Positions 33,102-41,841 are shown, numbered from the stretch's first letter. The stretch is DNA of 64,000 bases from Streptomyces lateritius (GCF_014649715.1 NZ_BMTO01000005.1:115709-179708); one strand, 5' to 3'. Notes: generated by a model not told the origin, from the letters alone. A program made the numbers and translations.

Positions 33102-34549
33102 GCGCGCGACGCCCCCGGAGCGTCGTCGAGAAGCGCCTTCACGGCGGCACGGAACCGGTCCAGGCGCTCGCCCGCCTCCGCGACGCCGATGGAGGGCTCG
33201 TACACGGCCGACGGCTTCCACTCCGGTACGGCCTCGTGGACGGCGAGGCCGGGATCCAGACCGAGCCGCGCCACCGCGCCCACCCCGAGCGCCGTCGCGT
33301 CGGGCAATGCCGACACCTCGACGGGAAGTTGGAGCAGGTCGGCCTGGGCCTGCATCAGCAGGGCGGAGCGGGTGAGACCACCGTCCACGCGCAGGGAGGT
33401 CAGGGGTGTGCCGAGGTCGCCGGCCACCGCGTCCGCCAGTTCCACCACCTGCGCGGCGATCCCCTCGCACAGCGCGCGGACCAGGTGCCCGCCGCTCGTG
33501 TCCAGTCCCAGACCGTGCAGGGAGCCGCGCACGTCGCCGCGCCACCACGGGGCGGCGAGCCCCGCGAGGGCGGGTACGAAGGTGACACCGCCGGAGTCCG
33601 GCACGCTCCCGCCCACGGCGTCGAGGGCCTCGGCGCCCGTCAGCACCCCCAGGTCGGTCAGCCAGCGGACGGCGGAGGCCGCCGTGTACACCTGCCCGTC
33701 GAGGCAGTAGCTCGTCCGCCCCGCCAGCCGCCAGGCCACACAGCTCACCAGACCGGAGTCACTCCGGCGGGGGAGCGGGCCGGTCTGCGCGAGAAGGAAC
33801 GCCCCGGTGCCGTAGGTGCACTTGGCCGTGCCTGGTTCGGTGACGCTCTGCGCGAGGAGAGCCGCCTGCTGGTCCACGAGGAGGCCGGTGAGCGGGAGCG
33901 GCGGCCCGAACGCGGTCGTGGTGCCCACTCGAGTGTCCGCGTCGACCACGCGGGGGAGGCGCTCGCCGCTCAGGCCGTAGACGTCGAGGGCGGGCGCGGA
34001 CCAGGCCGTCGAGTCCAGGTCGAGGAGCCCGGTCCGGCCCGCGGTCGCGGTGTCGGTGACGAACGCGCCCGTGAGGCGGTGCACCAGCCAGGCGTCGCTG
34101 GTGGAGACGGTGCCCGCTCCCGTCAGATGGCGACGGATCCAGGCCATCTTGGGGGCGGCGAAGTAGGGGTCGAGGGGCAGACCGGTCCACTGCTGCAAGT
34201 CCTGCGCGTGCGACGAGAGTTCGCCGCAGAGATCCTCGGCCCGGCGGTCCTGCCAGACGATCGCGTCGGTGAGCGGCTCCCCGGTCACGGGATCCCAGGC
34301 GAGCACGGTCTCGCCCTGGTTGGCCAGGCCGACGGCCGCGACCGGGGTGTCCGCCTCGGCCAGCGCCGCCCGGCCGGCGGCGACGACGGAGTCGTACAGC
34401 TCGGCCGGGTCGACCTCGACGAGGCCACCCGGCAGGTAGCGGGGTCGTACGGGCGCGGAGCCGGTGCCGATGACGCCCCGCTCCGGGCAGACGACGAGCG
34501 CCTTCGTTCCCGACGTGCCCTGGTCGACGGCGAGTACCGGGCCCGTCAT
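33098..34549 (-). CDS. glpK: Glycerol kinase-like FGGY carbohydrate kinase
   Basis: 483 residues from ATG 34549, with GGAG nine bases upstream; a longer frame to 34630 is less likely. FGGY kinase features are LAVDQGTSGTKALVV at the N-terminus (phosphate 1), VGLANQGETVLAWDPVTGEPLTDAIVWQDRRAEDLC, TYGTGAFLLAQTG (phosphate 2) and LRVDGGLTRSALLMQAQADLLQLPVEV (adenosine motif). These match GlpK; related polyol kinases cannot be fully excluded. It phosphorylates glycerol to sn-glycerol-3-phosphate in the cytoplasm. It heads an operon with two flavoproteins, and DhaKLM elsewhere in the window serves the dihydroxyacetone branch. No glycerol facilitator or GylR-type regulator is adjacent. Confidence 0.85.
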   Translation of the reverse strand: MTGPVLAVDQGTSGTKALVVCPERGVIGTGSAPVRPRYLPGGLVEVDPAELYDSVVAAGRAALAEADTPVAAVGLANQGETVLAWDPVTGEPLTDAIVWQDRRAEDLCGELSSHAQDLQQWTGLPLDPYFAAPKMAWIRRHLTGAGTVSTSDAWLVHRLTGAFVTDTATAGRTGLLDLDSTAWSAPALDVYGLSGERLPRVVDADTRVGTTTAFGPPLPLTGLLVDQQAALLAQSVTEPGTAKCTYGTGAFLLAQTGPLPRRSDSGLVSCVAWRLAGRTSYCLDGQVYTAASAVRWLTDLGVLTGAEALDAVGGSVPDSGGVTFVPALAGLAAPWWRGDVRGSLHGLGLDTSGGHLVRALCEGIAAQVVELADAVAGDLGTPLTSLRVDGGLTRSALLMQAQADLLQLPVEVSALPDATALGVGAVARLGLDPGLAVHEAVPEWKPSAVYEPSIGVAEAGERLDRFRAAVKALLDDAPGASRA

Positions 34550-34842
34550 CGTCGTACTCCGTTCTCGAAGCGTGTGAAGCGTCGGCACATCGGTCGCGCC
34601 TTGATCGCCGAAGCGGAAAGACTTGTGCAACCGGACGGCCGCGTCAAGCGGTTCACGACGCGGACGTCAGCTTCCCCTGACCGACTGATCAGTAATCACA
34701 TTGGGTCCATGGCCGGATACTTACGGTCAGAAACGAAAGTGGACCGCAGGCGTCCAGCGGCCTCTATAGTGATCGCCGATCAACGGCCGGGTTGCCCACC
34801 GGGGCTTGACCACCCCCTCCACCCCACCGAGGACCAGGACCC
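34550..34842. other. Divergent promoter region of the glycerol operon
   Basis: No gene is seen. The region is AT-richer than its flanks. It holds a perfect 10-bp palindrome ACTGATCAGT (34684-34693) and a TATAGT -10-like hexamer on the plus strand (34765-34770), about 70 bases before the leader ORF at 34843. No good -35 hexamer accompanies it. Confidence 0.45.
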
Positions 34843-34872
34843 ATGTCTCCCACCGCACCGACCGCTCCGTGA
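34843..34872 (+). CDS. Possible nine-codon leader ORF overlapping the next start
   Basis: ATG 34843 follows GAGGACCAGGA closely and encodes MSPTAPTAP; its TGA overlaps the GTG start at 34869 in a GTGA arrangement. This would couple translation of the following gene to the leader. It may be coincidence; no amino-acid bias suggests attenuation. Confidence 0.3.
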   Translation: MSPTAPTAP

Positions 34873-35858
34873 GGGCCGGTCACGGCTTCCGGCCCGTCTA
34901 CCATCCGGCCGGCCATGACCACGCCCTGCGCCACGCAGTCCAGGACCTGCGGACCGGACGCTGGGTCTCCATGGCCCGATTACTCGACGAGACGTCCCAC
35001 TGGGACGCCTGGACCCGGCGCACGCAGGTCCTCGCGGCCGTCGCCGCCGGCACCGACGTCGTCCAGGCATGGCGGGCCGAACAGCCGGACAGCCTCCCCG
35101 CGACCGTGATGCACACCCGGGTCGCCGTGGAACGGGCCGTACGCGCTCACCGGGCGGGCCACCCCCGCACCCGCGAGCTGTGGCAGGAAGCGTGGGCCGC
35201 CTGCCGCGACGCCGCCGAACACGCACCCGACGACCCCGTCCCGTGGGTCTGCCTCCTCGCCCTCGCCGCGCTCGACGAACGCCAGCGCATGGAGGAGCAC
35301 CGGCACCGCCCGCCCGCGCCCATGCTCCCGCCCGGCCCCTGGGGCCTCCTCGCCGAGGCCGAGAAGCGCGACCCGTACAACCGCGAGGCGCACCACCGGA
35401 TGCTGCAGTTCTTCTCCACGCGCCGCTCGGGACCCCGTCCGGGTCCGCTCTCTGAAGCGGTCAACTACGCGCAGTGGGCGGCCGGTTCGGCCCCGACCGG
35501 CTCCGCTCTGCACGCGCTTCCGCTCTACGTCCGGGTCGAGCGCTACCGGCGGGAGCGCGGCCACGAGCGCGCCCTCGACCTGCACTGGGTCGCCGAGGAC
35601 GCCCTCCGCGAGGCCCAGCGCGCACTCGACACCTGGTTCCTCTTCTGCGCCACCGACGAGGCATCCCTCCTCGACCTCAATCATCTCGCGCACGCACTCT
35701 TCGGCGCCCTGCGCTTCGCCGACGCCGCCCGGGTCTTCGAGGCCCTCGGCCCCTACTACACGGTGCTGCCCTGGGCGTACCGCACGGGCCGGCCGGACGA
35801 CCGGGCGCTCGCCGAGGACGTCTTCCTGCGCGCCCGCAGCCGCTGTCTCGACCACTGA
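34869..35858 (+). CDS. Conserved helical protein of unknown function (TPR-like)
   Basis: 329 residues from GTG 34869; a TTG at 34806 could give a longer form but lacks a ribosome site. The sequence is rich in helical repeats (HALRHAVQDLRTGRWVSMARLLDET, TRELWQEAWAACRDAAEHAPDDPVPWVCLLALAALDERQ, RFADAARVFEALGPYYTVLPW), consistent with a tetratricopeptide-like solenoid. There is no signal or membrane segment. I recognise it only as a conserved Streptomyces protein. It precedes the APC permease by 18 bases and is probably in the same operon, so a role linked to transport or its control is possible. Confidence 0.7.
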   Translation: MRAGHGFRPVYHPAGHDHALRHAVQDLRTGRWVSMARLLDETSHWDAWTRRTQVLAAVAAGTDVVQAWRAEQPDSLPATVMHTRVAVERAVRAHRAGHPRTRELWQEAWAACRDAAEHAPDDPVPWVCLLALAALDERQRMEEHRHRPPAPMLPPGPWGLLAEAEKRDPYNREAHHRMLQFFSTRRSGPRPGPLSEAVNYAQWAAGSAPTGSALHALPLYVRVERYRRERGHERALDLHWVAEDALREAQRALDTWFLFCATDEASLLDLNHLAHALFGALRFADAARVFEALGPYYTVLPWAYRTGRPDDRALAEDVFLRARSRCLDH

Positions 35859-35876
35859 TCCCCCGGAGGTTCCGGC

Positions 35877-37406
35877 ATGTCCCGCACCGTCCCCGTCGAC
35901 GAGATACGCAGGCCCGCGGTGGCCCAGGACGAGGAGGCCCGGCTCAGGGAGCTCGGCTACCAGCCCGTCCTCGCCCGCCGCATGGGCGGCTTCGGCAACT
36001 TCGCCATCAGCTTCTCCGTCATCTCCGTCCTGTCGGGCTGCATGACGCTCTACGGATTCGGCCTGGGCACCGGCGGCCCGGCCGTCATGATGTGGGGCTG
36101 GGCGGGCGTCGGGCTCTTCGTGCTGTGCGTCGGCCTCGCGCTCGCCGAGGTCACCAGCGCCTATCCCACCTCCGGCGCGCTCTACTACATGGCCGACCGG
36201 CTCGGCGGCCGGCGCTGGGGCTGGTACACCGGCTGGCTGAACCTGCTCGGTCTGCTCGGCGCGATCGCCGGCATCGACTACGGCGCCGCCCTGTTCACCG
36301 GCGCCTTCCTCAACCTCCAGTGGGGCATCGCCCCCACGGCCGGCTCGACCTTCCTGATCTTCCTCGCGATCCTGCTGCTGCACGCCGTGCTCAACCTGTT
36401 CGGCGTACGCCTGGTCAGTGTGCTCAACTCGATCAGCGTCTGGTGGCACCTCGCCGGTGTTGCCCTGATCGTCGGCGCCCTCGCGCTCGTCCCCGACCGC
36501 CACCAGTCCGTCGAGTTCGTCTTCACCGAGTTCGTCAACGACACCGGCTGGGCCAACCCCTTCTACGTCGCCGCGGTGGGCCTGCTCCTCGCCCAGTATA
36601 CCTTCTCCGGCTACGACGCCTCCGCCCACCTCTCGGAGGAGACCTCCAACGCCTCGGTCAGCGCGGCCAAGGGAATCGTCCGGGCGATCTGGGTCTCCTG
36701 GATCGCGGGCTTCGCGCTGCTGGCCGGGCTGACCTTCGCCATCCAGGACTACGCTGGCACGCAGAACAGCGCCACCGGCGTCCCGCCCGCCCAGATCCTG
36801 CTGGACGCGCTCGGCTCCGGCGGCGCCACCGCCCTGCTGCTCGTGGTGATCGTGGCCCAGCTCTTCTGCGGCAACGCCGAGGTGGCCGCCGCCAGCCGGA
36901 TGGTCTTCGCCTTCAGCCGCGACAACGCGCTGCCCGGCTCGGCGCTCTGGCGCAAGGTCAGCAGTCGTACGCAGACCCCCGTGCCCGCAGTCTGGCTCGC
37001 GGTCGGCGTGGCCGCCCTGCTCGCCGTACCCTCGCTCTACTCCGCCACCGCCTACGGCGCCGTCACCGCCATCAACGTCATCGGCATCACCCCCGCCTAC
37101 GCCATCCCGATCTACCTCCGGCTGCGGGCGGGCGACCGGTTCACGCCGGGACCGTGGAGCCTGGGCCGCTGGAGCCGGCCGATCGGCTGGACCGCCGTGA
37201 TCTGGGTGGCCGTCGTCACGGTGATCTTCTGCCTGCCGCAGAAGTCCCCGGTGACCGTCGACTCCATGAACTACGCGGTCATCGCGCTCGCCGTCGTCCT
37301 CGTGCTCGCCAGCGTCTGGTGGTACGTGGCGCGCCGCTCGTACGGCACGCCACGTGCGTACGGCACCGCCCGCGAGGAGGCCGAGATCGCCGAGGGCATC
37401 GTCTGA
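35877..37406 (+). CDS. APC superfamily amino acid permease
   Basis: 509 residues from ATG 35877 with CCGGAGG upstream. The N-terminal cytoplasmic part ends in LRELGYQPVLARRMGGFGNFAISFSVISVLSGCMTLYGFGLGTGGPA, the start signature of the GABA/choline/amino acid permease branch. About twelve hydrophobic segments follow, with SGYDASAHLSEETSNASVSAAKGI, the conserved sixth-segment loop of this branch, around residue 243-265. The loop after it and SRMVFAFSRDNALPGS are also conserved. Substrate is likely an amino acid or amine such as GABA; this is inference. It follows the TPR-like gene and is convergent with a GntR regulator behind a strong hairpin. Confidence 0.9.
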   Translation: MSRTVPVDEIRRPAVAQDEEARLRELGYQPVLARRMGGFGNFAISFSVISVLSGCMTLYGFGLGTGGPAVMMWGWAGVGLFVLCVGLALAEVTSAYPTSGALYYMADRLGGRRWGWYTGWLNLLGLLGAIAGIDYGAALFTGAFLNLQWGIAPTAGSTFLIFLAILLLHAVLNLFGVRLVSVLNSISVWWHLAGVALIVGALALVPDRHQSVEFVFTEFVNDTGWANPFYVAAVGLLLAQYTFSGYDASAHLSEETSNASVSAAKGIVRAIWVSWIAGFALLAGLTFAIQDYAGTQNSATGVPPAQILLDALGSGGATALLLVVIVAQLFCGNAEVAAASRMVFAFSRDNALPGSALWRKVSSRTQTPVPAVWLAVGVAALLAVPSLYSATAYGAVTAINVIGITPAYAIPIYLRLRAGDRFTPGPWSLGRWSRPIGWTAVIWVAVVTVIFCLPQKSPVTVDSMNYAVIALAVVLVLASVWWYVARRSYGTPRAYGTAREEAEIAEGIV

Positions 37407-37440
37407 CGGATCACGGGACCCAGGCCCCGGTTCACCCGGC

Positions 37441-37469
37441 TCGCGGGATCCGGGCCCCTGATCCCGCGA
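37441..37469. terminator. Bidirectional hairpin terminator
   Basis: TCGCGGGATC (37441-37450) pairs perfectly with GATCCCGCGA (37460-37469) around a nine-base loop, between the convergent permease and GntR genes. Confidence 0.8.
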
Positions 37470-37490
37470 CCCTGATCCCGTACGCCTTCG

Positions 37491-38255
37491 TCAGCCGCTG
37501 AACTCGTAGGTCCAGGCCGCCTCCTGGGCCGCGAAGTCGATGTCCGTGATCTCCAGCGCGCGCCCGTGCTGGTCGCTCACCACCCGGTGCACGACCAGGC
37601 GAGCCGCGACGCCCCCGGCGGCTGTGACGGGGCCCGCCGGCACCCCGATCGACTCACGGCGGGTGAGGCGGAGCCCGGCCTGGTGCATCCAGTGGTAGAG
37701 CAGCCGCAGATCGGGCTGGAGCGTGGTCCCTTTGCCGGCTCCCTTGCCGCGTCGGTAGCGGCCGAGCTGAGGGATCTCGGCGAGCGCGGGCCGGGAGAAC
37801 CACGACACCGACCGCTGCAGGGCCGCGCCGCCGGGGGACAGGACGACATGCCGGTGGACGAGCGTGGGCTCGCCGGGGACGAGCGCGAGCCGCCCGGTCA
37901 GCGCGGTGGGGGGCGCCTCCCAGGCGAGGGAGGCGCGCACCAGCGCGTCGGCCGCCTCCGCCCCGCCGGGGAAGAACTGACGACGGGCCGTCAGGGCCGG
38001 GAGACGCGCCTCCTGTTCGGGGCCGGCGGCGAAGGTGCCGCGGCGGTCGGTGACGACGAGCCGTTCCTCGCGCAGCAGTTGGAGCGCGCTTCGGACGGTC
38101 TGGCGGTTGACGTGGTAGCGGTGCGCGAGGGAGCGCTCGGACGGGAGCCGGCTTCCGGGGGCGAGGCGCCGGTCGGTGAGGTCGCTCCGCAGGGCGGCGG
38201 CGACCTTGAGGTAGAGCGGGACCACCGCCGCCTGCTCGGGTTCGGGCTCAGCCAT
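37491..38255 (-). CDS. GntR family transcriptional regulator, HutC/DasR subfamily
   Basis: 254 residues from ATG 38255 after GAGAGGGTTGG. The N-terminal winged helix-turn-helix is PLYLKVAAALRSDLTDRRLAPGSRLPSERSLAHRYHVNRQTVRSALQLLREERLVVTDRRGTFAA. The C-terminal UTRA ligand domain spans about 90-245. HutC members bind sugar phosphates, amino-acid derivatives or fatty acids. A near-perfect DasR-type box (38316-38331) lies about 60 bases upstream, so the gene either belongs to the DasR regulon or binds a similar site itself. The convergent APC permease may be functionally linked, but the two are separated by a terminator. Confidence 0.9.
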   Translation of the reverse strand: MAEPEPEQAAVVPLYLKVAAALRSDLTDRRLAPGSRLPSERSLAHRYHVNRQTVRSALQLLREERLVVTDRRGTFAAGPEQEARLPALTARRQFFPGGAEAADALVRASLAWEAPPTALTGRLALVPGEPTLVHRHVVLSPGGAALQRSVSWFSRPALAEIPQLGRYRRGKGAGKGTTLQPDLRLLYHWMHQAGLRLTRRESIGVPAGPVTAAGGVAARLVVHRVVSDQHGRALEITDIDFAAQEAAWTYEFSG

Positions 38256-38315
38256 GTTCCAACCCTCTCTTTGCTCAGAGTGACCACGTGGGCCGCTTGA
38301 GTGATCATTCCTATC

Positions 38316-38331
38316 ATTGGTCTAAACCATT
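38316..38331. promoter_or_regulatory. DasR-like (dre) operator
   Basis: ATTGGTCTAAACCATT differs from the DasR consensus ACTGGTCTAGACCACT at three positions and keeps the TGGTCTA-ACCA core. It stands between the divergent GntR gene (start 38255) and DUF2252 gene (start 38452). Confidence 0.65.
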
Positions 38332-38451
38332 AGGAAGAGGGGGTGTGCGGGAGTGACCGAAACCGGAACCGTCCCGGGGTGCGGGCGGCAGCAGCTGACC
38401 TTGTAATGAATCGTGACCGGTAACGGCGGTGGAAGAGGCGGGTGAGGCCGG

Positions 38452-39792
38452 ATGGCGACACCGTCGGAGCGGGCCGAGGTCGGCCGAGCGGCCCGCAAAG
38501 TCGTGCCCCGCTCCTCGCACGGCCGCTGGATACCCTCCTCGCAGCGCCCCGACCCGCTGACCGTCCTGGAGCTCCAGGCCGTCGACCGGGTGCCCGAACT
38601 GGTCCCCCTCCGCTACGGCAGGATGGCCGCCTCGCCCTTCGCCTTCCTGCGCGGCGCCGCAGCCGTCATGGCCGCCGACCTCGCCGCCCAGCCTCGCACC
38701 GGGCTCACCGTCCAGCTCTGCGGAGACGCCCATCTGCTCAATTTCGGCGTCTACGCGTCACCCGGACGGGCGCTTCTCTTCGACGTCGACGACTTCGACG
38801 AGACCCTGCCCGGCCCCTTCGAGTGGGACGTCAAACGGCTCGCCGCGAGCGTCGCCGTCGCCGCCCTGGAGAACGGCACCACCAAGGCCAAGGCCCACCG
38901 TGCCGCCCTCGTCGCCACCGCGTCGTACCGCACCGCCATGCGCCGCCTCGCCGGCCTCGGCGAACTCGCCGTCTGGTACGAGCGGATCGACGCGGACGAC
39001 CTGGCACCCCTGGTGCGCCGGGACCGCCGCGCCAGGGTCGAGAACCGCCTCGCCCGGGCCCGTCGCCGCACGAGCCTCCAGGCCCTCGCCGGCCTCACCC
39101 GGCAGGACGAGCACGGTGGCCGGCGCTTCGTCGACGACCCGCCGCTCCTCCAGCGCACCACGGACATCGACCGGATCGCCCTCGGGAAGATCTTCAGCGA
39201 CTACCGCAGCTCTCTCTCCGAGGAGCGCCGCCTGCTCCTGGACCGGCACCGCTTCGTCGACGCGGCCCGCAAGGTCGTGGGCGTCGGCAGCGTCGGCACC
39301 CGCTGCTTCGTCCTCCTCCTCGAAGGCCGGGACGCCGACGATCCGCTGGTCCTCCAGGTCAAGGAGGCCGGCCGCTCGGTCCTGGAGCCGTACCTGCCGC
39401 CGAGCACGTACGCCCACCAAGGGCAGCGGATCGTCTGCGGACAGCGCCTCATCCAGGCCGCGAGCGACATCTTCCTCGGGTGGATGACCGGGCCGGAGCG
39501 GCGCCACTTCTACTGGCGCCAACTGCGTGACATGAAAGGCTCGGCGGAGGTGGAGACCATGTCGCCGGCGATGCTGGGCGACTACGCCGCGCTCTGCGGC
39601 CGAGCCCTGGCCCGCGCCCACGCCCGCTCCGGCGACCGGATCGCCATCGCCGGCTACCTCGGCTCCTCGGACGTCTTCGACCGGGCCGTCGCCGACTTCG
39701 CGATCCGGTACGCCAGGCAGAACGCCGACGACTGTTCGGCGCTCGGCGCGGCCATCGCGGCGGGCATGATCCCGTCGGCACCGGGCGCGTGA
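38452..39792 (+). CDS. DUF2252 family protein
   Basis: 446 residues. The sequence shows the DUF2252 pattern throughout: VPELVPLRYGRMAASPFAFLRGAAAVMAADLA, LTVQLCGDAHLLNFGVYASPGRALLFDVDDFDETLPGPFEWDVKRLAASV, and VVGVGSVGTRCFVLLLEGRDADDPLVLQVKEAGRSVLEPY. The GDAHLLNFG and FDVDDFDET segments resemble the catalytic HxD and metal-binding DxD of protein-kinase-like phosphotransferases, so a small-molecule kinase activity is suspected for the family, with no known substrate. It is a stand-alone gene, divergent from the GntR regulator, and the DasR-like box sits in the shared region. Confidence 0.88.
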   Translation: MATPSERAEVGRAARKVVPRSSHGRWIPSSQRPDPLTVLELQAVDRVPELVPLRYGRMAASPFAFLRGAAAVMAADLAAQPRTGLTVQLCGDAHLLNFGVYASPGRALLFDVDDFDETLPGPFEWDVKRLAASVAVAALENGTTKAKAHRAALVATASYRTAMRRLAGLGELAVWYERIDADDLAPLVRRDRRARVENRLARARRRTSLQALAGLTRQDEHGGRRFVDDPPLLQRTTDIDRIALGKIFSDYRSSLSEERRLLLDRHRFVDAARKVVGVGSVGTRCFVLLLEGRDADDPLVLQVKEAGRSVLEPYLPPSTYAHQGQRIVCGQRLIQAASDIFLGWMTGPERRHFYWRQLRDMKGSAEVETMSPAMLGDYAALCGRALARAHARSGDRIAIAGYLGSSDVFDRAVADFAIRYARQNADDCSALGAAIAAGMIPSAPGA

Positions 39793-39903
39793 AGCTCCGG
39801 GGCCCGGAGGCCTGACGGGGCTTCAGGGGCTCACGGGGGCGTCACGGCGGAGGCAGGTCCGCGCGGACCCCGGCCACCCCCGCCGTGACGCACGCCTCGC
39901 GTC

Positions 39904-41328
39904 CTACACCTCGCGCCGCAACGGCGGCTCCGACGGCGTCTCCGGGACCGGCCCGAACAGCACCGCCCGGGCCACCGCCGGGGCGAACAGCGCGGTCATC
40001 GGAGCCGTCAGGGTCAGGACCGAGCGGAAGGCCGCGCCCACCAGCGGATCGCCGCCGTACCGCTCCTGGAGGCGGCGCAGGTACCAGCCCACGGGCTTGT
40101 CCACCGGACCGGCGCCCACCGCGCTGCCGGTCGCACCCGGCATCTTCTTGTCCGCTCCGGCCGAGATGTCCCACGCCGGCTTGGACGCGTCGAGCAGTGC
40201 CTTCTGGACCGTCCGCGTGGTCGGCGTCCGCCGGGGGTCCGCCAGCGCCCGGCGCAGGGCGACGGCGCTGATCGCGGCGACCGCCATGCCCTGTCCGTAG
40301 ATCGGGTTGAAGGCGCACAGGGCGTCGCCGGTGGCGAGGAATCCGGCCGGGCGGCGTCCCGGACGGTCGTACCTGCGGCGCACGTTGGCGGTCTTGCGGA
40401 AGCCGAAGACCGAGGACTCCGGCTCCGCCCGCGCCAGCCACTCGCCGACCAGGGGGTGCGGGAGCCGCTTCGCGTACTCCTCGAAACCGGCCTCGTCCGT
40501 CGGGGGAAGGTCGTCGCGCAGTCCGGACAGTGTCACGAGATGCCGGCCGCCGCCGACGGGAACGACGACTCCGCCGTACACCTGGCGGGGGTTGGGGACG
40601 ATGTTGAAGCCGAGGGCGTCCGTCGTGCCGTCGACCGGGCCGCGGTAGACGCGCGTCGAGTAGCCGAGGCCGGTGTCGATGACCTCTTCGTGGGGTGCCT
40701 CGGCGCCGATCGCGGCGAGCCAGTCCGGAGCGTGCGAGCCGCGGCCGGACGCGTCCACCACCAGATCGGCCTCCAGCGTGCGGGTCTCCCTGCCGGTCCC
40801 GGTCCCGTCCCCGGTGTCCGTTCCGGCTCCCTTGCCTGCGCCGCGCTCCCGCAGCAGAACCCCGCGCACCCGTGCGGAGTCGCCGATCAGGCCGACCGTC
40901 TCGGCCCCCTCCACGACCTCGATCCGCGGGTCGGCGAGCACCCGTCGGCGCACCAGCCATTCGAGTTGCGCGCGTGGACCCGTGTGGATGACGGTGGTCG
41001 CGGCCGTGCGGCGGAACCACTGGCCGTTCTGCCACTGGATCATGTCGCTGGGCATGCCCACCTGGGGCGAACCGAGCTCCGTGAGTTCGTCCATGAAGCC
41101 CGGCAGCAGCTCGTCGAGCGCCTTCTGGCCCCCTTCGATCAGCACATGGGTGTGCCGGCCCTGCGGTACCCCCGGCCGTGCATCCGGCCCCTCGGGGAGG
41201 CGGTCGCGTTCGACGACCGTCACCTTCTCGGCGTGCTCGCTGAGCACCCGCGCGGCCAGCAGGCCCGCGAGACTTCCCCCGATGACCACCGCGTGACGCG
41301 CTCCGCGGTGCCCCAAGTCGTCGGCCAT
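39904..41328 (-). CDS. FAD-dependent monooxygenase/oxidoreductase
   Basis: 474 residues. The FAD-binding motif is HAVVIGGSLAGLLAARVLSEHAEKVTVVERD (residues 12-42), then ADLVVDASGRGSHAPDWL (the DG-like motif) and RPAGFLATGDALCAFNPIYGQGMAVA (GD motif) in the para-hydroxybenzoate hydroxylase style. A Gly/Thr-rich insert (RGAGKGAGTDTGDGTGTGRE) sits near residue 165. The form resembles actinobacterial FAD-dependent oxidoreductases related to geranylgeranyl reductase-like and halogenase-like enzymes. Substrate unknown. It starts 24 bases after the ArsR-type metal sensor gene on the same strand, so it is probably cotranscribed with it, an unusual pairing. Confidence 0.8.
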   Translation of the reverse strand: MADDLGHRGARHAVVIGGSLAGLLAARVLSEHAEKVTVVERDRLPEGPDARPGVPQGRHTHVLIEGGQKALDELLPGFMDELTELGSPQVGMPSDMIQWQNGQWFRRTAATTVIHTGPRAQLEWLVRRRVLADPRIEVVEGAETVGLIGDSARVRGVLLRERGAGKGAGTDTGDGTGTGRETRTLEADLVVDASGRGSHAPDWLAAIGAEAPHEEVIDTGLGYSTRVYRGPVDGTTDALGFNIVPNPRQVYGGVVVPVGGGRHLVTLSGLRDDLPPTDEAGFEEYAKRLPHPLVGEWLARAEPESSVFGFRKTANVRRRYDRPGRRPAGFLATGDALCAFNPIYGQGMAVAAISAVALRRALADPRRTPTTRTVQKALLDASKPAWDISAGADKKMPGATGSAVGAGPVDKPVGWYLRRLQERYGGDPLVGAAFRSVLTLTAPMTALFAPAVARAVLFGPVPETPSEPPLRREV

Positions 41329-41352
41329 CCCCGCCCTTTCGACGTCGTGGAT

Positions 41353-41730
41353 CTATGACTGTCCAGTATCCACGGTCTCCTGGGACGCGTCGCGGGTGCC
41401 GAGGCGCAGGTGCTCGATGTGGTAGACGGCCTCGTCGAGGAGTTGGGCCACGTGGTTGTCGTAGAGGCTGTACTCGATCCGGCGCCCCTGCCGGACCCCC
41501 GTGACCAGTCCGAGCGCGCGCAGCAGGCGCAACTGGTGGGAGACGGCGGACTGCTCCATGTCGACGGATTCGGCCAGTTCGGTCACGCCGCAGGGGCCCT
41601 GGCGCAGCTTGGTGAGGATCATCAGCCGCGACGGGGTGGCCAGGGCCTGGAGGGTGGCGGCGATGGTGGCCGCGGACTCCGCGTCCAGGTGGGTCGCTCG
41701 CGTCGCTCCGCCGTTCACTCCGTGTCCCAT
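41353..41730 (-). CDS. ArsR/SmtB family metal sensor, CzrA/NmtR-type
   Basis: 125 residues with a winged helix-turn-helix (TPSRLMILTKLRQGPCGVTELAESVDMEQSAVSHQLRLLRALGLVTGVRQGRRIEYSLYD). The alpha-5 metal site is clear: DNHVAQLLDEAVYHIEH gives Asp91, His93, His104 and His107, with spacing identical to the zinc/cobalt site of CzrA (D, H, H, H). The alpha-3 cysteine site of ArsR/CadC is absent. It should repress when metal-free and release on zinc, cobalt or nickel. It diverges from the P1B-4 ATPase gene with a perfect 16-bp palindrome at 41764-41779 between them, and the FAD oxidoreductase gene follows. Confidence 0.9.
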   Translation of the reverse strand: MGHGVNGGATRATHLDAESAATIAATLQALATPSRLMILTKLRQGPCGVTELAESVDMEQSAVSHQLRLLRALGLVTGVRQGRRIEYSLYDNHVAQLLDEAVYHIEHLRLGTRDASQETVDTGQS

Positions 41731-41763
41731 GCGCTCATCGTAGCGGCGACTCTCCAGGCACAG

Positions 41764-41779
41764 ATGAAGACGTCTTCAT
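41764..41779. promoter_or_regulatory. Perfect palindromic ArsR-type operator
   Basis: ATGAAGACGTCTTCAT is a perfect 16-bp palindrome, 34 bases from the ArsR start and 63 bases before the ATPase start. The ATGAA...TTCAT ends match ArsR/SmtB-family operators. Confidence 0.8.
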
Positions 41780-41841
41780 GTGTTCCGCTATGGTGGTCTC
41801 CTCGTTTCCTCGCTCCCCCGAGACCCAGAGGTGCTTCCTCC

